Origin: Alphaproteobacteria bacterium
GTDB taxonomy: Bacteria; Pseudomonadota; Alphaproteobacteria; DSM-16000; Inquilinaceae
DNA: 64,000 nt
Assembly (NCBI GenBank): GCA_028277405.1
Contig: JANQGH010000068.1
Coordinates: 20,761-84,760, forward strand
Direction: 5' to 3'
Shown in pieces: positions 8,271-16,749 of the stretch. A model generated the notes under the pieces. That model did not search any database, was not told the origin of the DNA, and saw only the letters and a list, made by a program, of their open reading frames with translations. The translations under genes and the position numbers were made by a program. How positions within the stretch are numbered: position 1 is the first letter of the stretch; the number at the start of each line of letters is the position of its first letter.

Positions 8271-9533
8271 TTACCTGCTCACCGGCATCTGGACGACCAC
8301 GCCTTCTTGCCCAGTCAACTGGCCATGCACAGCCCGCGCAACCTTGTCGGCCGCCGCTACTAGAACGCTGTCCAAATGATGCACGTACCGGCTGGTGACC
8401 GACCCGCCGGAGTGTCCCAGCAACGCCTTGATGACGATCTCGCTGAAGCCCAGATCGCCCGCCACGCTAGCATAGCTGTGGCGGAGCGTATGGGCAGACA
8501 CGCCGTCGAGTTCAGCGCGCGCCGTGATGCGACGAAGGGCACCCTTTAGCCCGATATAGGCGCAATCTCCGCGAACCGACGGCAGCACCAGATCGCCGGC
8601 TCGGGGGATACCAGCCAGCACGTCAAAGACGGGCCGCCCGATCGGCCGAACGGACTTGCCCTCCTTAGTCTCCGCCAGACGGAAGCAACCGCCGGCGGCG
8701 TCGACTTCGTCCCAGCGCAGCCACACCACCTCGCTGAACCGGCAACCGCTCAACGAAAGCAACCAGGTTCCGAACACAGCCTGCGGCGTCTCGACTTCCG
8801 ACCGTAGGTCGGTCAGCGCAATGCCGAGCCGCCGATACTCTTCGGGTGATAGACGGCGATCCCGTGCCCGATAGGCGGGCCTTCGCACCCCGAGGGCCGG
8901 ATTGTGGCTGATGATACCTTCAGACACAGCATAGGTCAGGATGCTACCCAGTAGCCCGCTGGTGCGCGCGGCGGTTCCAGGACCTCCGGTAACCCTGGAC
9001 CGGCCTCGCGGCCCTGTACGCTCGTCTGTGGCGGTTTTTCCGACCGTTAGATCGCGAATGAAGCGGCTGACATCGGACCTCGTCACGTCGGTCACCAGCT
9101 TCCCGCCCATAAGCGGCTTGATATGGCGCGCGATCCGGCCGCGATCGGTTGCGATCGTCGACGCTTTCTTTGGCAGTCCGCGCTTGCCGTGGATCAGCCC
9201 GGCCTCTGCCGCCTCCATGTAGCGATCGCACAATTGGCTGACGGTCATGGACTTGCGCCGGGTCGCCCGCTCCTCTGCCGGATCCTCTCCCTTTAGCGCA
9301 TCGCCCAACGCCTTGATCGCCAACTTGCGGGCTTCTTCTGTCGTCAGCTTGCCGTGCGGACCCAACGTCATCCGCTTTCGGGCGCCTGATTGGTTGCGAT
9401 AGTCGACGTAGTAAACCCGCCGCCCGGTCGGAAAGACGCGGACGCCGAATCCGGTCAGGTCGCTGCACCAAACGAAGTAGGGTTTGTCCCTCAGTTCGAC
9501 GCTGTCAATAACTCGCTTGGTCAGTCTCGTCAT
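8271..9533 (-). CDS. Tyrosine-type site-specific integrase
   Basis: 420 residues. Residues 1-95 form the arm-binding DUF4102-type domain (TKRVIDSVELRDKPYFVW, then LTGFGVRVFPTGRRVYYVDY). A core-binding SAM-like region follows to about 215. The catalytic domain contains Arg265 (LSGCRFSE), Lys290, His348 and Arg351 (HTLRHSYAS), His374 (LLGHSGG) and the nucleophile Tyr383 (SRYVHH), so all catalytic residues are present. It recombines the element with a tRNA gene; a tRNA-Val 3' fragment lies 165 bases upstream of its start. The start is the first ATG after a short leader. Confidence 0.95.
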   Translation of the reverse strand: MTRLTKRVIDSVELRDKPYFVWCSDLTGFGVRVFPTGRRVYYVDYRNQSGARKRMTLGPHGKLTTEEARKLAIKALGDALKGEDPAEERATRRKSMTVSQLCDRYMEAAEAGLIHGKRGLPKKASTIATDRGRIARHIKPLMGGKLVTDVTRSDVSRFIRDLTVGKTATDERTGPRGRSRVTGGPGTAARTSGLLGSILTYAVSEGIISHNPALGVRRPAYRARDRRLSPEEYRRLGIALTDLRSEVETPQAVFGTWLLSLSGCRFSEVVWLRWDEVDAAGGCFRLAETKEGKSVRPIGRPVFDVLAGIPRAGDLVLPSVRGDCAYIGLKGALRRITARAELDGVSAHTLRHSYASVAGDLGFSEIVIKALLGHSGGSVTSRYVHHLDSVLVAAADKVARAVHGQLTGQEGVVVQMPVSR

Positions 9534-9625
9534 CGCCCCCTACCGAATTAGTGTCACCAAATAGTCACCACAAAATCGGAAATCAGGGAAGATAGGAGAT
9601 CGTATAAGCAAACGGCAGAAAACAT

Positions 9626-9641
9626 GAAATACCGGTATATC
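9626..9641. promoter_or_regulatory. Palindrome upstream of the integrase gene
   Basis: gaaataccggtatatc contains the perfect 10-base palindrome ataccggtat, with nearly symmetric flanks. It lies about 90 bases upstream of the integrase start and about 57 bases from the tRNA fragment. It could be an operator for the integrase or an accessory-protein site for excision. This is inference from symmetry and position only. Confidence 0.4.
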
Positions 9642-9697
9642 AAATGCTTAGGCACTCACGAAAATGTCTGCGAACTTAGGAAATCCCCTCCGCCGAA

Positions 9698-9744
9698 CCT
9701 TCACACGGCAGGGGTCACTGGTTCAATCCCAGTCGCGCCCACCA
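9698..9744 (+). other. 3' fragment of tRNA-Val(CAC), likely attachment site (att)
   Basis: The 47 bases carry an anticodon loop (ttcacac, anticodon CAC), the 3' strand of its stem (ggcag), a variable loop, a perfect T arm (actgg-ttcaatc-ccagt), the 3' acceptor strand cgcgccc, discriminator a and an encoded CCA. The 5' half of a tRNA (D arm, acceptor strand gggcgcg) is absent: the bases before 9698 do not pair. Integrases of this type commonly recombine at tRNA 3' ends, leaving such a fragment at the distal junction. The intact copy should lie at the far (left) end of the element but was not found in this window. Confidence 0.78.
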
Positions 9745-9789
9745 GGTTTTTCAAGGGGTTATGCGGCACGCCGCTTGCGTTGAAAAACC
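9745..9789 (+). terminator. Long stem-loop just after the tRNA fragment
   Basis: Exact 10-base arms ggtttttcaa (9745-9754) and ttgaaaaacc (9780-9789) enclose 25 bases that contain a second perfect hairpin (gcggc-ac-gccgc). It begins at the base after the CCA end of the tRNA fragment. It could be the native terminator of the tRNA-Val gene, or part of the recombination site. There is no T-run after the distal arm on the + strand, so classical termination is uncertain. Confidence 0.45.
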
Positions 9790-10198
9790 AAAAAGTATCT
9801 CATAGATATCGGTCGGTTCGAGAATTTGCCGCGGAACATTCCTGGCACGCTGCGTGATCTGCCGTTTCTGCGCGTGACGCTCCTATTGATAATGCGCCCG
9901 TCAATCACCTTGGGGCTCTATTGAGCGCTTCGATACGTGGGTCACGATGGTGGCCTATTTGATGCTCAAGCCATCCTACTCAGCTTGATATCTAGCGTGC
10001 CCTGTTGTTTGAGCCTCGAAAGGCGCTGATCCGGCTGTGCCGCATCCTGCAACGATCGAGTGGCTCTATCTTGGAGTCGCGACCGGTGTCGCTTAGCTGC
10101 CATGGCCGTGCAGATGCAACGGGTTTGCCGATCCTCAGGCTTTGCCGCGAGATCACGGATCGCTGGCCAACCGATCCGATTGGTCGCTCTCGGGCCGC
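9790..10198. other. Gene-free stretch right of the att site
   Basis: About 410 bases with only short frames. I recognise no gene. It separates the integrative element from a set of broken genes. Confidence 0.45.
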
Positions 10199-10953
10199 CT
10201 AGTGCTCATGACCGTCGTCGTAACCGGCGGCATTCCGCCGCCAATAGGCCGAGGCCTTGATCCACGTCGGGTTCAGACCGCGCCATGCAACCAGATATTG
10301 GCGGATGCGCTTGACCGTATTGGCCTCGGCGGCAACGAAAGCATAGCCCAGGCCGGAAGGAATGGCGGTGTCCTCCAGCGCCTGCATCAGCAAGTCCGGG
10401 CCTCCAGGCGCGGCGCCATTGCGTTCGATCCAGGCCAAATCCAACGACCCAACACTGCTGAATGTCTGACGCTCGTTGGCGTCATTGATCTCGATCCGGG
10501 CGATGGCCGTTGTGTTCGCGGGCAGTTCCTCAACCCGGCGCCCGATCGCGGGAAGTGCGGTCTCGTCGCCGATAAAGAGGTGCCAATCGAAGTTCCCCTT
10601 GACCACCATCGATATGGAAAGGCGCCCGACGCGATCGGGCATTGCGGCGGCCAAGGCATACGCGTATGGCGCCCCGCCGGGATGCCAACGGCGTCGAACC
10701 GACCGGTCACCCCAAGGGCGTTCATTAGCCGCTCTATCGGAACGGGCCAATCGGCCACACGGTTCATTGCCGCCGGCGGCGTTCGCCCGTAGCCGGGGCG
10801 CGCGATGACGATCCACTCCAGACCCAGCGACTCGCCCAGCGGCGCCCACGCCGCACCCAGGGTCGCGTCCCCCATCAGGCCGTGATGGACCGGCACGGGC
10901 CTGCCCCCGCGTCGGCCGAAGCGGCCATAGGCCCAAACCGACCGATCCTGCAT
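10199..10953 (-). pseudogene. Chimeric remnant: alpha/beta hydrolase N-terminus joined to siderophore-interacting protein C-terminus
   Basis: From the ATG at 10953 the frame reads like an alpha/beta hydrolase (VHHGLMGDATLG, then LEWIVIARPGYGRTPP, then GRFDAVGIPAG). Near 10688 one base is missing, because the continuation GAPYAYALAAAMPDRVGR lies in the neighbouring frame. At about 10620 the hydrolase stops and the frame becomes the C-terminal NAD(P)H-binding domain of a siderophore-interacting (ferric reductase) protein: DWHLFIGDETALPAIGRRVE, then IKASAYWRRNAAGYDD. So two unrelated genes were joined by deletion, and the product is not functional as either enzyme. Confidence 0.75.
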
Positions 10954-11044
10954 TTGAATCCAGGCCAGTTATCGTGCCTCTCCTTGCATCTGCCGGGGGC
11001 AGCGGCCCCGGTCCACAGGGCCAGCAAAAGGATAAGTATCGGTC

Positions 11045-11106
11045 TCATGGCAACTCCGCGGCTGCGATCAGCGATTTGGTGTAGGCATTGGTGGGGTTGA
11101 AAGCGA
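11045..11106 (-). pseudogene. C-terminal scrap of an oligopeptide/nickel-type ABC ATPase
   Basis: The minus strand encodes [20 protein letters not shown] and a final LP before a stop at 11045, the typical tail of DppF/NikE-type ATPases (NPxHPYTxALLAA). The stop overlaps an ATG (ATGA) that opens a short signal-like stretch, MRPILILLLALWTGAAA, which fades within about 35 codons. This looks like the junction of two former operon genes, now truncated on both sides. Confidence 0.55.
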
Positions 11107-11121
11107 TCTCGCCGGCCGGAT

Positions 11122-11415
11122 CAGCTCAGCGGCGGCGAACTGCAAAGGCTTGTGATTGCCAGGACATTGGTTGGGCAACCGGATTTCATCGTCTGCGATG
11201 AGCCGTCCTCGCGCTTGGACATGTCTCCAACGACAAGCAATCAATCTGATCACGGACTATGTGAGAGGTCGCACTGCAGCGGCGTTGCTGATTTCGCACG
11301 ACATCGAAATCCTGCGAAAGCGCTCCACCTGCGAAAGCGTTCCGATCGCATCTACGAACTCACCGATGCGGGCCGGCTGCTATCCCTTTACGGGGACGCT
11401 GATGCGCGTTCTTGA
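11122..11415 (+). pseudogene. ABC transporter ATPase fragment, frameshifted
   Basis: The plus strand begins abruptly inside an ABC signature, [18 protein letters not shown], followed by the Walker B region [15 protein letters not shown]. The next part, [10 protein letters not shown] and then the switch-His segment [12 protein letters not shown], lies one frame over, and the last part ([14 protein letters not shown]) returns to the first frame. Walker A and the N-terminus are missing. It abuts the inverted ATPase scrap at 11045-11106, so an inversion or recombination between ATPase genes probably produced this junction. Confidence 0.7.
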
Positions 11416-11880
11416 CCGTTCCGGCGGTGTTAGGTTTGAGCCGCGACTGATGGTGATCGTCGTCGGACCGTTCGTGGTCACTGAAGTGCGGTGAGTTGCC
11501 GCGGCGGACCCGTTGCGCATAGTCGTCAGCATTCCTTAAGAGGTCTTGATTGCAGGGGCGTTGCCTTGCGACCCGCTGTGTGGACGGACGGCAAATGTTC
11601 GACCGTGTCGACGGTTTGCGCTGTTACTCGGACCCGCGGCGAATGGCAGCTTGCCGACTTGGAGAAGCAGTTGAGGCCAGGGACGCGTCCGGCGAACCTC
11701 CTTTCGACTGACGCCCGGCCGAACACTGCTCCAAAGGTTACACTCTTCAGTGCTGACCCAACGCCTGAGCGTCCGAATCGTTCCTGGACATATCGCGCGT
11801 CGACAGACTACTTTCGTCGAAGTCACAGCCGAGCCAGTCCCAGCCAGGCTAAAACACCTCGCACGCTGGAGCTCGGCATC
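11416..11880. other. Upstream region of the iron transporter operon
   Basis: The frame of the following gene is open through this stretch, but codon use and translation are not protein-like and the signal peptide starts at 11881. I see no recognisable Fur-type box or other gene. The promoter of the iron operon must lie here. Confidence 0.4.
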
Positions 11881-12948
11881 ATGCCAATTCTTCCCGTTCT
11901 ATCGCCCGCAATAGTCGCTGCGGCGCTTGTTCTCGCGACGTCCGGATCGCAAGCGCAAGTCGCCTTCGACGATCACCGCGGCGTTTCGATCGAGTTTGAC
12001 AGCCCGCCGGAGCGCGTCGTGACGATCGTTCGATCGGCGCCGCTGATCTATCGCGCCATCGACGAGACGGACGCGCACATCGTCGGGATGAACCGCGACT
12101 CGCTGACCCGTTACTTCACATCCGGTCTTTATGCCGAGATCCTGCCCGAGATGGCCAATGTTCCGGCCAGTGCGGCGCAGGAGGGTTTCGTGCCGAATGT
12201 CGAAGCCATTCTGGAGCAGGCCCCCGACGCCGTGATTCAATGGATCTACGACCCCGAAATCATCGAGCCCATGGAACGTGTCGGCCTGACGGTTGTCGGC
12301 TGGGACTGCTGTACCGAACAGCACCGGCTTGACTATCTAACCCTGACGGGGCTGATGACGGGCCGGACGGACCGGGCCGAGGCGATCCTGGGCATGCAGT
12401 CGGACGCGTTGGGCGACCTGGCCGAAAGCGTCGCGGCGCTGGACCCCGACGGCTGGCCGTCTGTCCTGCATATCGACCAGATCGGGGACCAGATCCGGGT
12501 GATCGCCAACGGCTCGCAGGACCTGTCGCTCAGCGGCGTCACCAACCCCGCGGCCGATGACACCGGCGAGTGGTGGCGAACGGTCGACCTTGAACAGCTT
12601 CTGGCCTGGAACCCTGACCTGATCATTATCCCGGCTTATGCGACCGATCTTGACCCGCAGGCCTTCTTCGATCACCCGATCCTGTCCAGCCTGGCGGCGG
12701 CGGAAAGCGGGCGGGTCTACAAACAGCCCTTCTTCGCCCGCACGCCCGACGCGCCGGAGATCTACCTGACGTCGATCTGGCTGGCGATGGTCGCGCATGG
12801 CGATGGCTTCGCCGACGACTTCCGCCAACAGATCAGCGACACCTACGAGACGATCTATGGCAGCGCGCTGACCGACGAACAGCTCGACGCCGCGTTGGAG
12901 ACCGAGGCGAACGCCGGCTCCGCAGGGTTCGCAAGCCTGTTCAACTGA
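11881..12948 (+). CDS. Iron-siderophore/cobalamin-type ABC transporter substrate-binding protein
   Basis: 355 residues from the ATG at 11881, chosen because a Sec signal peptide starts there (MPILPVLSPAIVAAALVLAT, cleavage after SQA) and a GGAG lies 11 bases upstream. The mature part is a class III (TroA/BtuF-like) binding protein: VTIVRSAPLIYRAIDE, then PDAVIQWIYDPEIIEPMERV, then WNPDLIIIPAYATD. It binds a ferric chelate or related ligand in the periplasm and delivers it to the permease encoded 7 bases downstream. The exact ligand cannot be read from sequence. First gene of a four-gene operon. Confidence 0.9.
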   Translation: MPILPVLSPAIVAAALVLATSGSQAQVAFDDHRGVSIEFDSPPERVVTIVRSAPLIYRAIDETDAHIVGMNRDSLTRYFTSGLYAEILPEMANVPASAAQEGFVPNVEAILEQAPDAVIQWIYDPEIIEPMERVGLTVVGWDCCTEQHRLDYLTLTGLMTGRTDRAEAILGMQSDALGDLAESVAALDPDGWPSVLHIDQIGDQIRVIANGSQDLSLSGVTNPAADDTGEWWRTVDLEQLLAWNPDLIIIPAYATDLDPQAFFDHPILSSLAAAESGRVYKQPFFARTPDAPEIYLTSIWLAMVAHGDGFADDFRQQISDTYETIYGSALTDEQLDAALETEANAGSAGFASLFN

Positions 12949-12955
12949 CAGCGGA

Positions 12956-14014
12956 ATGGTCGTCATTTCCGACGAGGCTAGGGCTGGCGTTCGGCTTGCG
13001 CCGGCCCTCGTTACGCCTGCGCTCGCCGCGCTGCTGGTCGCTACGATCCTGGTCTCGGTGACCTTGGGTCGCTATGACCTCAGCGTCGCGCAAGTGGCGG
13101 CGATCCTGCTCGACAATGTCATCCCGTTCGAGACCGTGACGTGGGAGCCGGTGCAGGAACTGGTGGTGGAGCAGGTACGCTTGCCGCGCATCCTGGCGGC
13201 GGTCGTGATCGGCTTCGGGCTGGCGGTATCGGGCGCGGCGCTGCAGGGCATGTTCCGCAATCCGCTGGTCGATCCCGGCATCATCGGCGTGACCTCCGGC
13301 GCCGGGTTCGGCGGTACGCTTGCAATTCTCCTTGGCCTCACCGGCTCGGTGCTGCTGGCCATCGCCTTCGCGTTCGGGATGGGCAGCATCCTTATGGTCA
13401 AGATGCTGGCCACGGTGCGTCGCCGAACCAGCATGTTGACCCTTGTCCTCGCAGGCGTGGTCGTTTCCGCGTTCTTCACCGCAGCCATCTCGGTTGCGAA
13501 ACTGCTGGCCGATCCGTTCCAGAAACTGCCCGCCATCACCTACTGGCTGATGGGCAGCATCGCGTCGAGCGACTATGCCGATGTGCTGCTGATCTCGGTC
13601 GCGGTGCTGCCTGCGTCGCTGGTGATTTATCTCCTGCGCTTCCAGATCAACATCCTGTCGCTCGGCGAGGAAAAGGCGCGGGCACTTGGGACCCCGGTCG
13701 GGCTGGTGCAATGGATGATCCTGATCGCCACGGCGGTGATCTCCGCTGGCGTCGTCGCCACCTCGGGCATCATCGGCTGGGTCGGCCTCGTCATCCCCCA
13801 CGCCGCGCGGGCCCTGGTCGGGGCGAGCCACCAGAGGCTGCTGCCGGCCTCGGGGATTATCGGGGCAATCTACCTGCTGCTGGTCGACGATGTCGCGCGC
13901 ACCGCCACGACCTCCGAGATCCCGCTTGGCATCATCACCGCATTGATCGGGGTGCCCGTCTTCGCCCTGATCCTGCGCCGCATTCACGCGCATGGCGGCT
14001 GGACCAATTATTGA
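12956..14014 (+). CDS. FecCD-family iron ABC transporter permease
   Basis: 352 residues, with about nine to ten hydrophobic segments. Family landmarks are present: RLPRILAAVVIGFGLAVSGA, then LQGMFRNPLVDPGIIGVTSG near residues 75-115, and the C-terminal GWVGLVIPHAARALVGASHQ with its coupling-helix region. It forms the inner-membrane channel, probably as a homodimer because no second permease gene follows. It starts 7 bases after the binding-protein gene and its end overlaps the ATPase start by 23 bases, so the operon is tightly coupled. Confidence 0.94.
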   Translation: MVVISDEARAGVRLAPALVTPALAALLVATILVSVTLGRYDLSVAQVAAILLDNVIPFETVTWEPVQELVVEQVRLPRILAAVVIGFGLAVSGAALQGMFRNPLVDPGIIGVTSGAGFGGTLAILLGLTGSVLLAIAFAFGMGSILMVKMLATVRRRTSMLTLVLAGVVVSAFFTAAISVAKLLADPFQKLPAITYWLMGSIASSDYADVLLISVAVLPASLVIYLLRFQINILSLGEEKARALGTPVGLVQWMILIATAVISAGVVATSGIIGWVGLVIPHAARALVGASHQRLLPASGIIGAIYLLLVDDVARTATTSEIPLGIITALIGVPVFALILRRIHAHGGWTNY

Positions 14015-14762
14015 GGTCGAGGATCTGTGCGTCGCCCGTGGGCGCGCCACCGTGCTCGATGGCTATAGCTTCGGCTTGCGTGCGGGTGGGATTCTCGCCG
14101 TGTTGGGCTCGAACGGCGTGGGCAAGACGACGCTTCTCAACACCCTGACCCACGTCCTGCCGCCATCGCGCGGCCAGGTCCGGGTCCATGGTCAAACCGG
14201 CTTCGTGCCGCAGCTTTTCGACGTGCCGTTTTCCTATTCCGTGCTCGACATCGCGCTGATGGGCCGGGCCCGTCACATCGGTCTGTTCGGTTCCCCGCGG
14301 CAGCGCGACTATCGCATCGTCCGGCAGACACTCGCACTGCTCGGCATCGAGTCGCTGGAGACCCGGGCGTTCAATACGTTGAGCGGCGGCCAGCGACAAC
14401 TCGTGATGATCGCCCAGGCGTTGGCGTCGGAATGCGATCTTCTGGTTCTCGACGAGCCCTGCGCCGCGCTTGACTATCGCAACCAGGACGTGGTGCTCGA
14501 TCTTCTCGCCCGGTTGCAGGGCGACCACGGCAAGACCATCGTCTTCAGCACGCACATACCGCAGCACGCGATCGAGATCGCGACCGATGTGCTGCTCATG
14601 GCCGGGCCAAAGGCGTACCGGATCGGGCCTGCCGCAGAGGTCATGTCGGAGGCGCACTTGTCCGATCTTTACGGCCTTCCCATCGGCCGCGCGGAGTTCA
14701 GCGGAACGGATCGCCACACCTTCGCGCCGCTCTTCCGCTCTACGGAGCCGCAGCATGCCTGA
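13992..14762 (+). CDS. FepC-type ABC transporter ATP-binding protein
   Basis: 256 residues. Walker A is GSNGVGKTTLL (about residue 37), the Q-loop is VPQLFDVPFSYSV, the ABC signature is LSGGQRQLVMIAQAL, Walker B is LLVLDEPCAALD and the switch His is in FSTHIPQHA. The FSYSVLDIALMGR segment is characteristic of siderophore/B12 importers. It energises the permease encoded just upstream. The last bases overlap the ATG of the following amidotransferase-like gene (ATGCCTGA). Confidence 0.94.
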   Translation: MAAGPIIEVEDLCVARGRATVLDGYSFGLRAGGILAVLGSNGVGKTTLLNTLTHVLPPSRGQVRVHGQTGFVPQLFDVPFSYSVLDIALMGRARHIGLFGSPRQRDYRIVRQTLALLGIESLETRAFNTLSGGQRQLVMIAQALASECDLLVLDEPCAALDYRNQDVVLDLLARLQGDHGKTIVFSTHIPQHAIEIATDVLLMAGPKAYRIGPAAEVMSEAHLSDLYGLPIGRAEFSGTDRHTFAPLFRSTEPQHA

Positions 14763-16035
14763 AGGGATCGCTTACATCCACTGGGGCAATAGCTGGCAGT
14801 TGCGCAGCTATCAGGACTTCCACCACCATATCGACGCGCTGATCTACATCCACGACCTGCCGAAGGTCGATCTCCAGCGCTATGCGGCGGTGATCATGCC
14901 GGACGCGATGGAGCAGGAGGCGCCGCGGTCGCACGCGGCCCAGTTGAACGCCTATCTGCAATCGGGCGGGTTCTTGATCGTCTTCCTGCAAGGTCATGCC
15001 GACTGGATCGACCTGCCCGGCCTGACATGGCAACCCGGTTCATGCCGCGACTGGCTTTGGTGGACCAAAGGCGAACGCCTGGAGATACGCCTGGCGAACC
15101 CGGCACATCCGATCACCGACGACCTGCCCATCGAGGTCATGAGCTGGCATTGGGGCGGCAGCTACCGGGCGCCGACGGGCGCGCGCCCGATTCTGGAATT
15201 GGAGGATGGCAGCGGTTGTCTGTTTCTGGACATGCCGGATCTGCCCGGCGGCGGGCGGCTGCTGCTCTCCACCCTCGATCCGCATTCCCACAATGGTCAG
15301 CGCTTCATGCCGGCGACGACGGCGTTCCTGCAGCGTTTCTATCCTTGGCTAAACCGAGAATTGGGGATAGACCGCGCGCCGCGAAACCGGTTTACCTACC
15401 TGCAGTGTTCGCATCACGCGACCGAGTGGCACCCCGACTGGATCGCACACAGCCTGTCCGAGGCGGGGTTCGAACCGCAATTCCGGCCGCTCTACGATCT
15501 CGGCCCCAAGATGCTGGCCGAGACCGACATTCTATATCTACCCTTCAGCCACGACGAAGTGTTCCTCGAAAGCCGCCGCGACGATCTTCTCGACTTTCTT
15601 GAGTACGGCGGCAGCCTGGTCCTCTGCGCCGAACCCTGCCGCACCTGGCTGCCGTTTCTAAGCCCCTTTCGGGCAGTACCGTCTCGACCGTTTGAGAATA
15701 TCAAGGTGCGGATCCGCGACGATCGCTTCGGCATCTTCGCGGATCTCGGCGACGGTTTCGACGGCTGGCAAGGGATCTTCGGCCAATACGCGCGCGGCTG
15801 GACCGATCCGCCGCCGGGTGCGATCTGGCTCACCGATGTCGGACCGGCGCATGACCCAAAGCCGGCCGACTGGATTTGGCGCTTTCCGTCCAGGTCGCAT
15901 CGCGGCGGCTTCGTCTTCATGCACAACGGCGACAATATGATCCGCTACCCCGATCACGGCCCGGCAAAGGAACGTCTCGTGGCATCCATTGCCACGGCCA
16001 TCCGCAAGCTCATGGAGGGGCGATTAGTATTCTAG
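14755..16035 (+). CDS. Duplicated GATase1/ThuA-like protein of the iron transporter operon
   Basis: 426 residues from the ATG at 14755, which overlaps the ATPase stop. Two halves look alike: residues 1-80 (HWGNSWQLRSYQDF, then YAAVIMPDAM and AYLQSGGFLIVFLQ) and about 220-310 (YLQCSHHATEWHPDW, then TDILYLPFSHD and LDFLEYGGSLVLCAE). Each resembles the Rossmann-like GATase1/ThuA fold, which carries a turn after a strand in place of a catalytic Cys. No signal peptide or membrane segment is present. I do not know its function; tight coupling to a ferric-chelate importer suggests a cytoplasmic step on the imported ligand, such as release or modification. Confidence 0.72.
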   Translation: MPEGIAYIHWGNSWQLRSYQDFHHHIDALIYIHDLPKVDLQRYAAVIMPDAMEQEAPRSHAAQLNAYLQSGGFLIVFLQGHADWIDLPGLTWQPGSCRDWLWWTKGERLEIRLANPAHPITDDLPIEVMSWHWGGSYRAPTGARPILELEDGSGCLFLDMPDLPGGGRLLLSTLDPHSHNGQRFMPATTAFLQRFYPWLNRELGIDRAPRNRFTYLQCSHHATEWHPDWIAHSLSEAGFEPQFRPLYDLGPKMLAETDILYLPFSHDEVFLESRRDDLLDFLEYGGSLVLCAEPCRTWLPFLSPFRAVPSRPFENIKVRIRDDRFGIFADLGDGFDGWQGIFGQYARGWTDPPPGAIWLTDVGPAHDPKPADWIWRFPSRSHRGGFVFMHNGDNMIRYPDHGPAKERLVASIATAIRKLMEGRLVF

Positions 16036-16079
16036 CCTCTTGATCGTCGGCAAATGACCGTCTGCTGTTCACGACAGGC

Positions 16080-16240
16080 TCGAGCCCGGCTTGCAGAGCG
16101 CCAAAGGCGATTGCGCCGTGGCCGTCATCTTGAATGACGAGAGTGGCCGGACCACACAGGTCGAGATAGCCATGATCCCAAAGATCTGCCTCGGTGATCC
16201 GCCATGTGCCGACCAGCCGGCAGTCGATTGGGACCGTCAT
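16080..16240 (-). pseudogene. N-terminal fragment of a small conserved hypothetical gene
   Basis: From the ATG at 16240 the product reads MTVPIDCRLVGTWRITEADL, then DLCGPATLVIQDDGHGAIAF and GALQAG, matching a small (about 110-residue) conserved bacterial protein from memory. After GALQAGLE the expected remainder (an acidic strand-rich domain) is missing and the frame runs into the 3' end of the amidotransferase-like gene. The open frame ends at 16010. Its ATG overlaps the stop of the IS5 remnant. Confidence 0.55.
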
Positions 16241-16749
16241 GGTGCTGCTCCGGGCACCGCCTGGGCCAGAAGCTTGGGCAGTCGCACGAGATTGTAGGCG
16301 GCAACGGCAAGCTCAAAGCCTTGCGCCACGCGCCGGCGTCCGCGAAACTTGGTCTTGGCCAGGCCGGCGACCGTCTTCACCCAGGCGAAGATCTCTTCGA
16401 TCCGTTTGCGGCTGCGTTGCGAGATGTCGTAGCCGTCAGGCGGAATGATCCTCGCACCACCCCAGCCGATCTCCGATCGAAGGGCGATATGGGGAATGAC
16501 ACCGCGACCCTGAAGCGCGCGCTTGAAGGTCCAGGCATTGTAGGCCTTGTCGGCCCCGAGCGTCGCTCCGGCGGGATCGAAGGCCGCCCCAGCCTTTGGG
16601 CATACAGCGCCGAGAACTCCGCAGTAAGGCCCTCAAATGCCTCATTGACAAGAACCTTGATCGTGCGCAGCGGATGATCGGCCCGAATTACGATCCTCAA
16701 CGTTCACATAGGAGAAAAGCTCACCAGACTGCCGATCCTCTCCGCGCAT
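16237..16749 (-). pseudogene. IS5-family transposase remnant with frameshifts and internal deletion
   Basis: Three pieces in two or more frames rebuild a shortened transposase. MRGEDRQSGELFSYVNVE (from 16749) continues one frame over as RADHPLRTIKVLVNEAFEGL, then ALYAQRLGRPSIPPE. The sequence then jumps straight to LGADKAYNAWTFKRALQGRG and to WGGARIIPPDGYDISQRSRK, ending with KLLAQAVPGAAP at a stop at 16237. The first catalytic Asp region between PSIPPE and LGADKAY is deleted. In intact relatives about 100 more residues lie there. The gene is dead, and no terminal repeats were found. Confidence 0.8.

Noticed and set aside
12941..14050. Long minus-strand frame with many RDQH repeats
   Set aside because: Opposite the FecCD permease gene; the composition mirrors hydrophobic codons of that gene.
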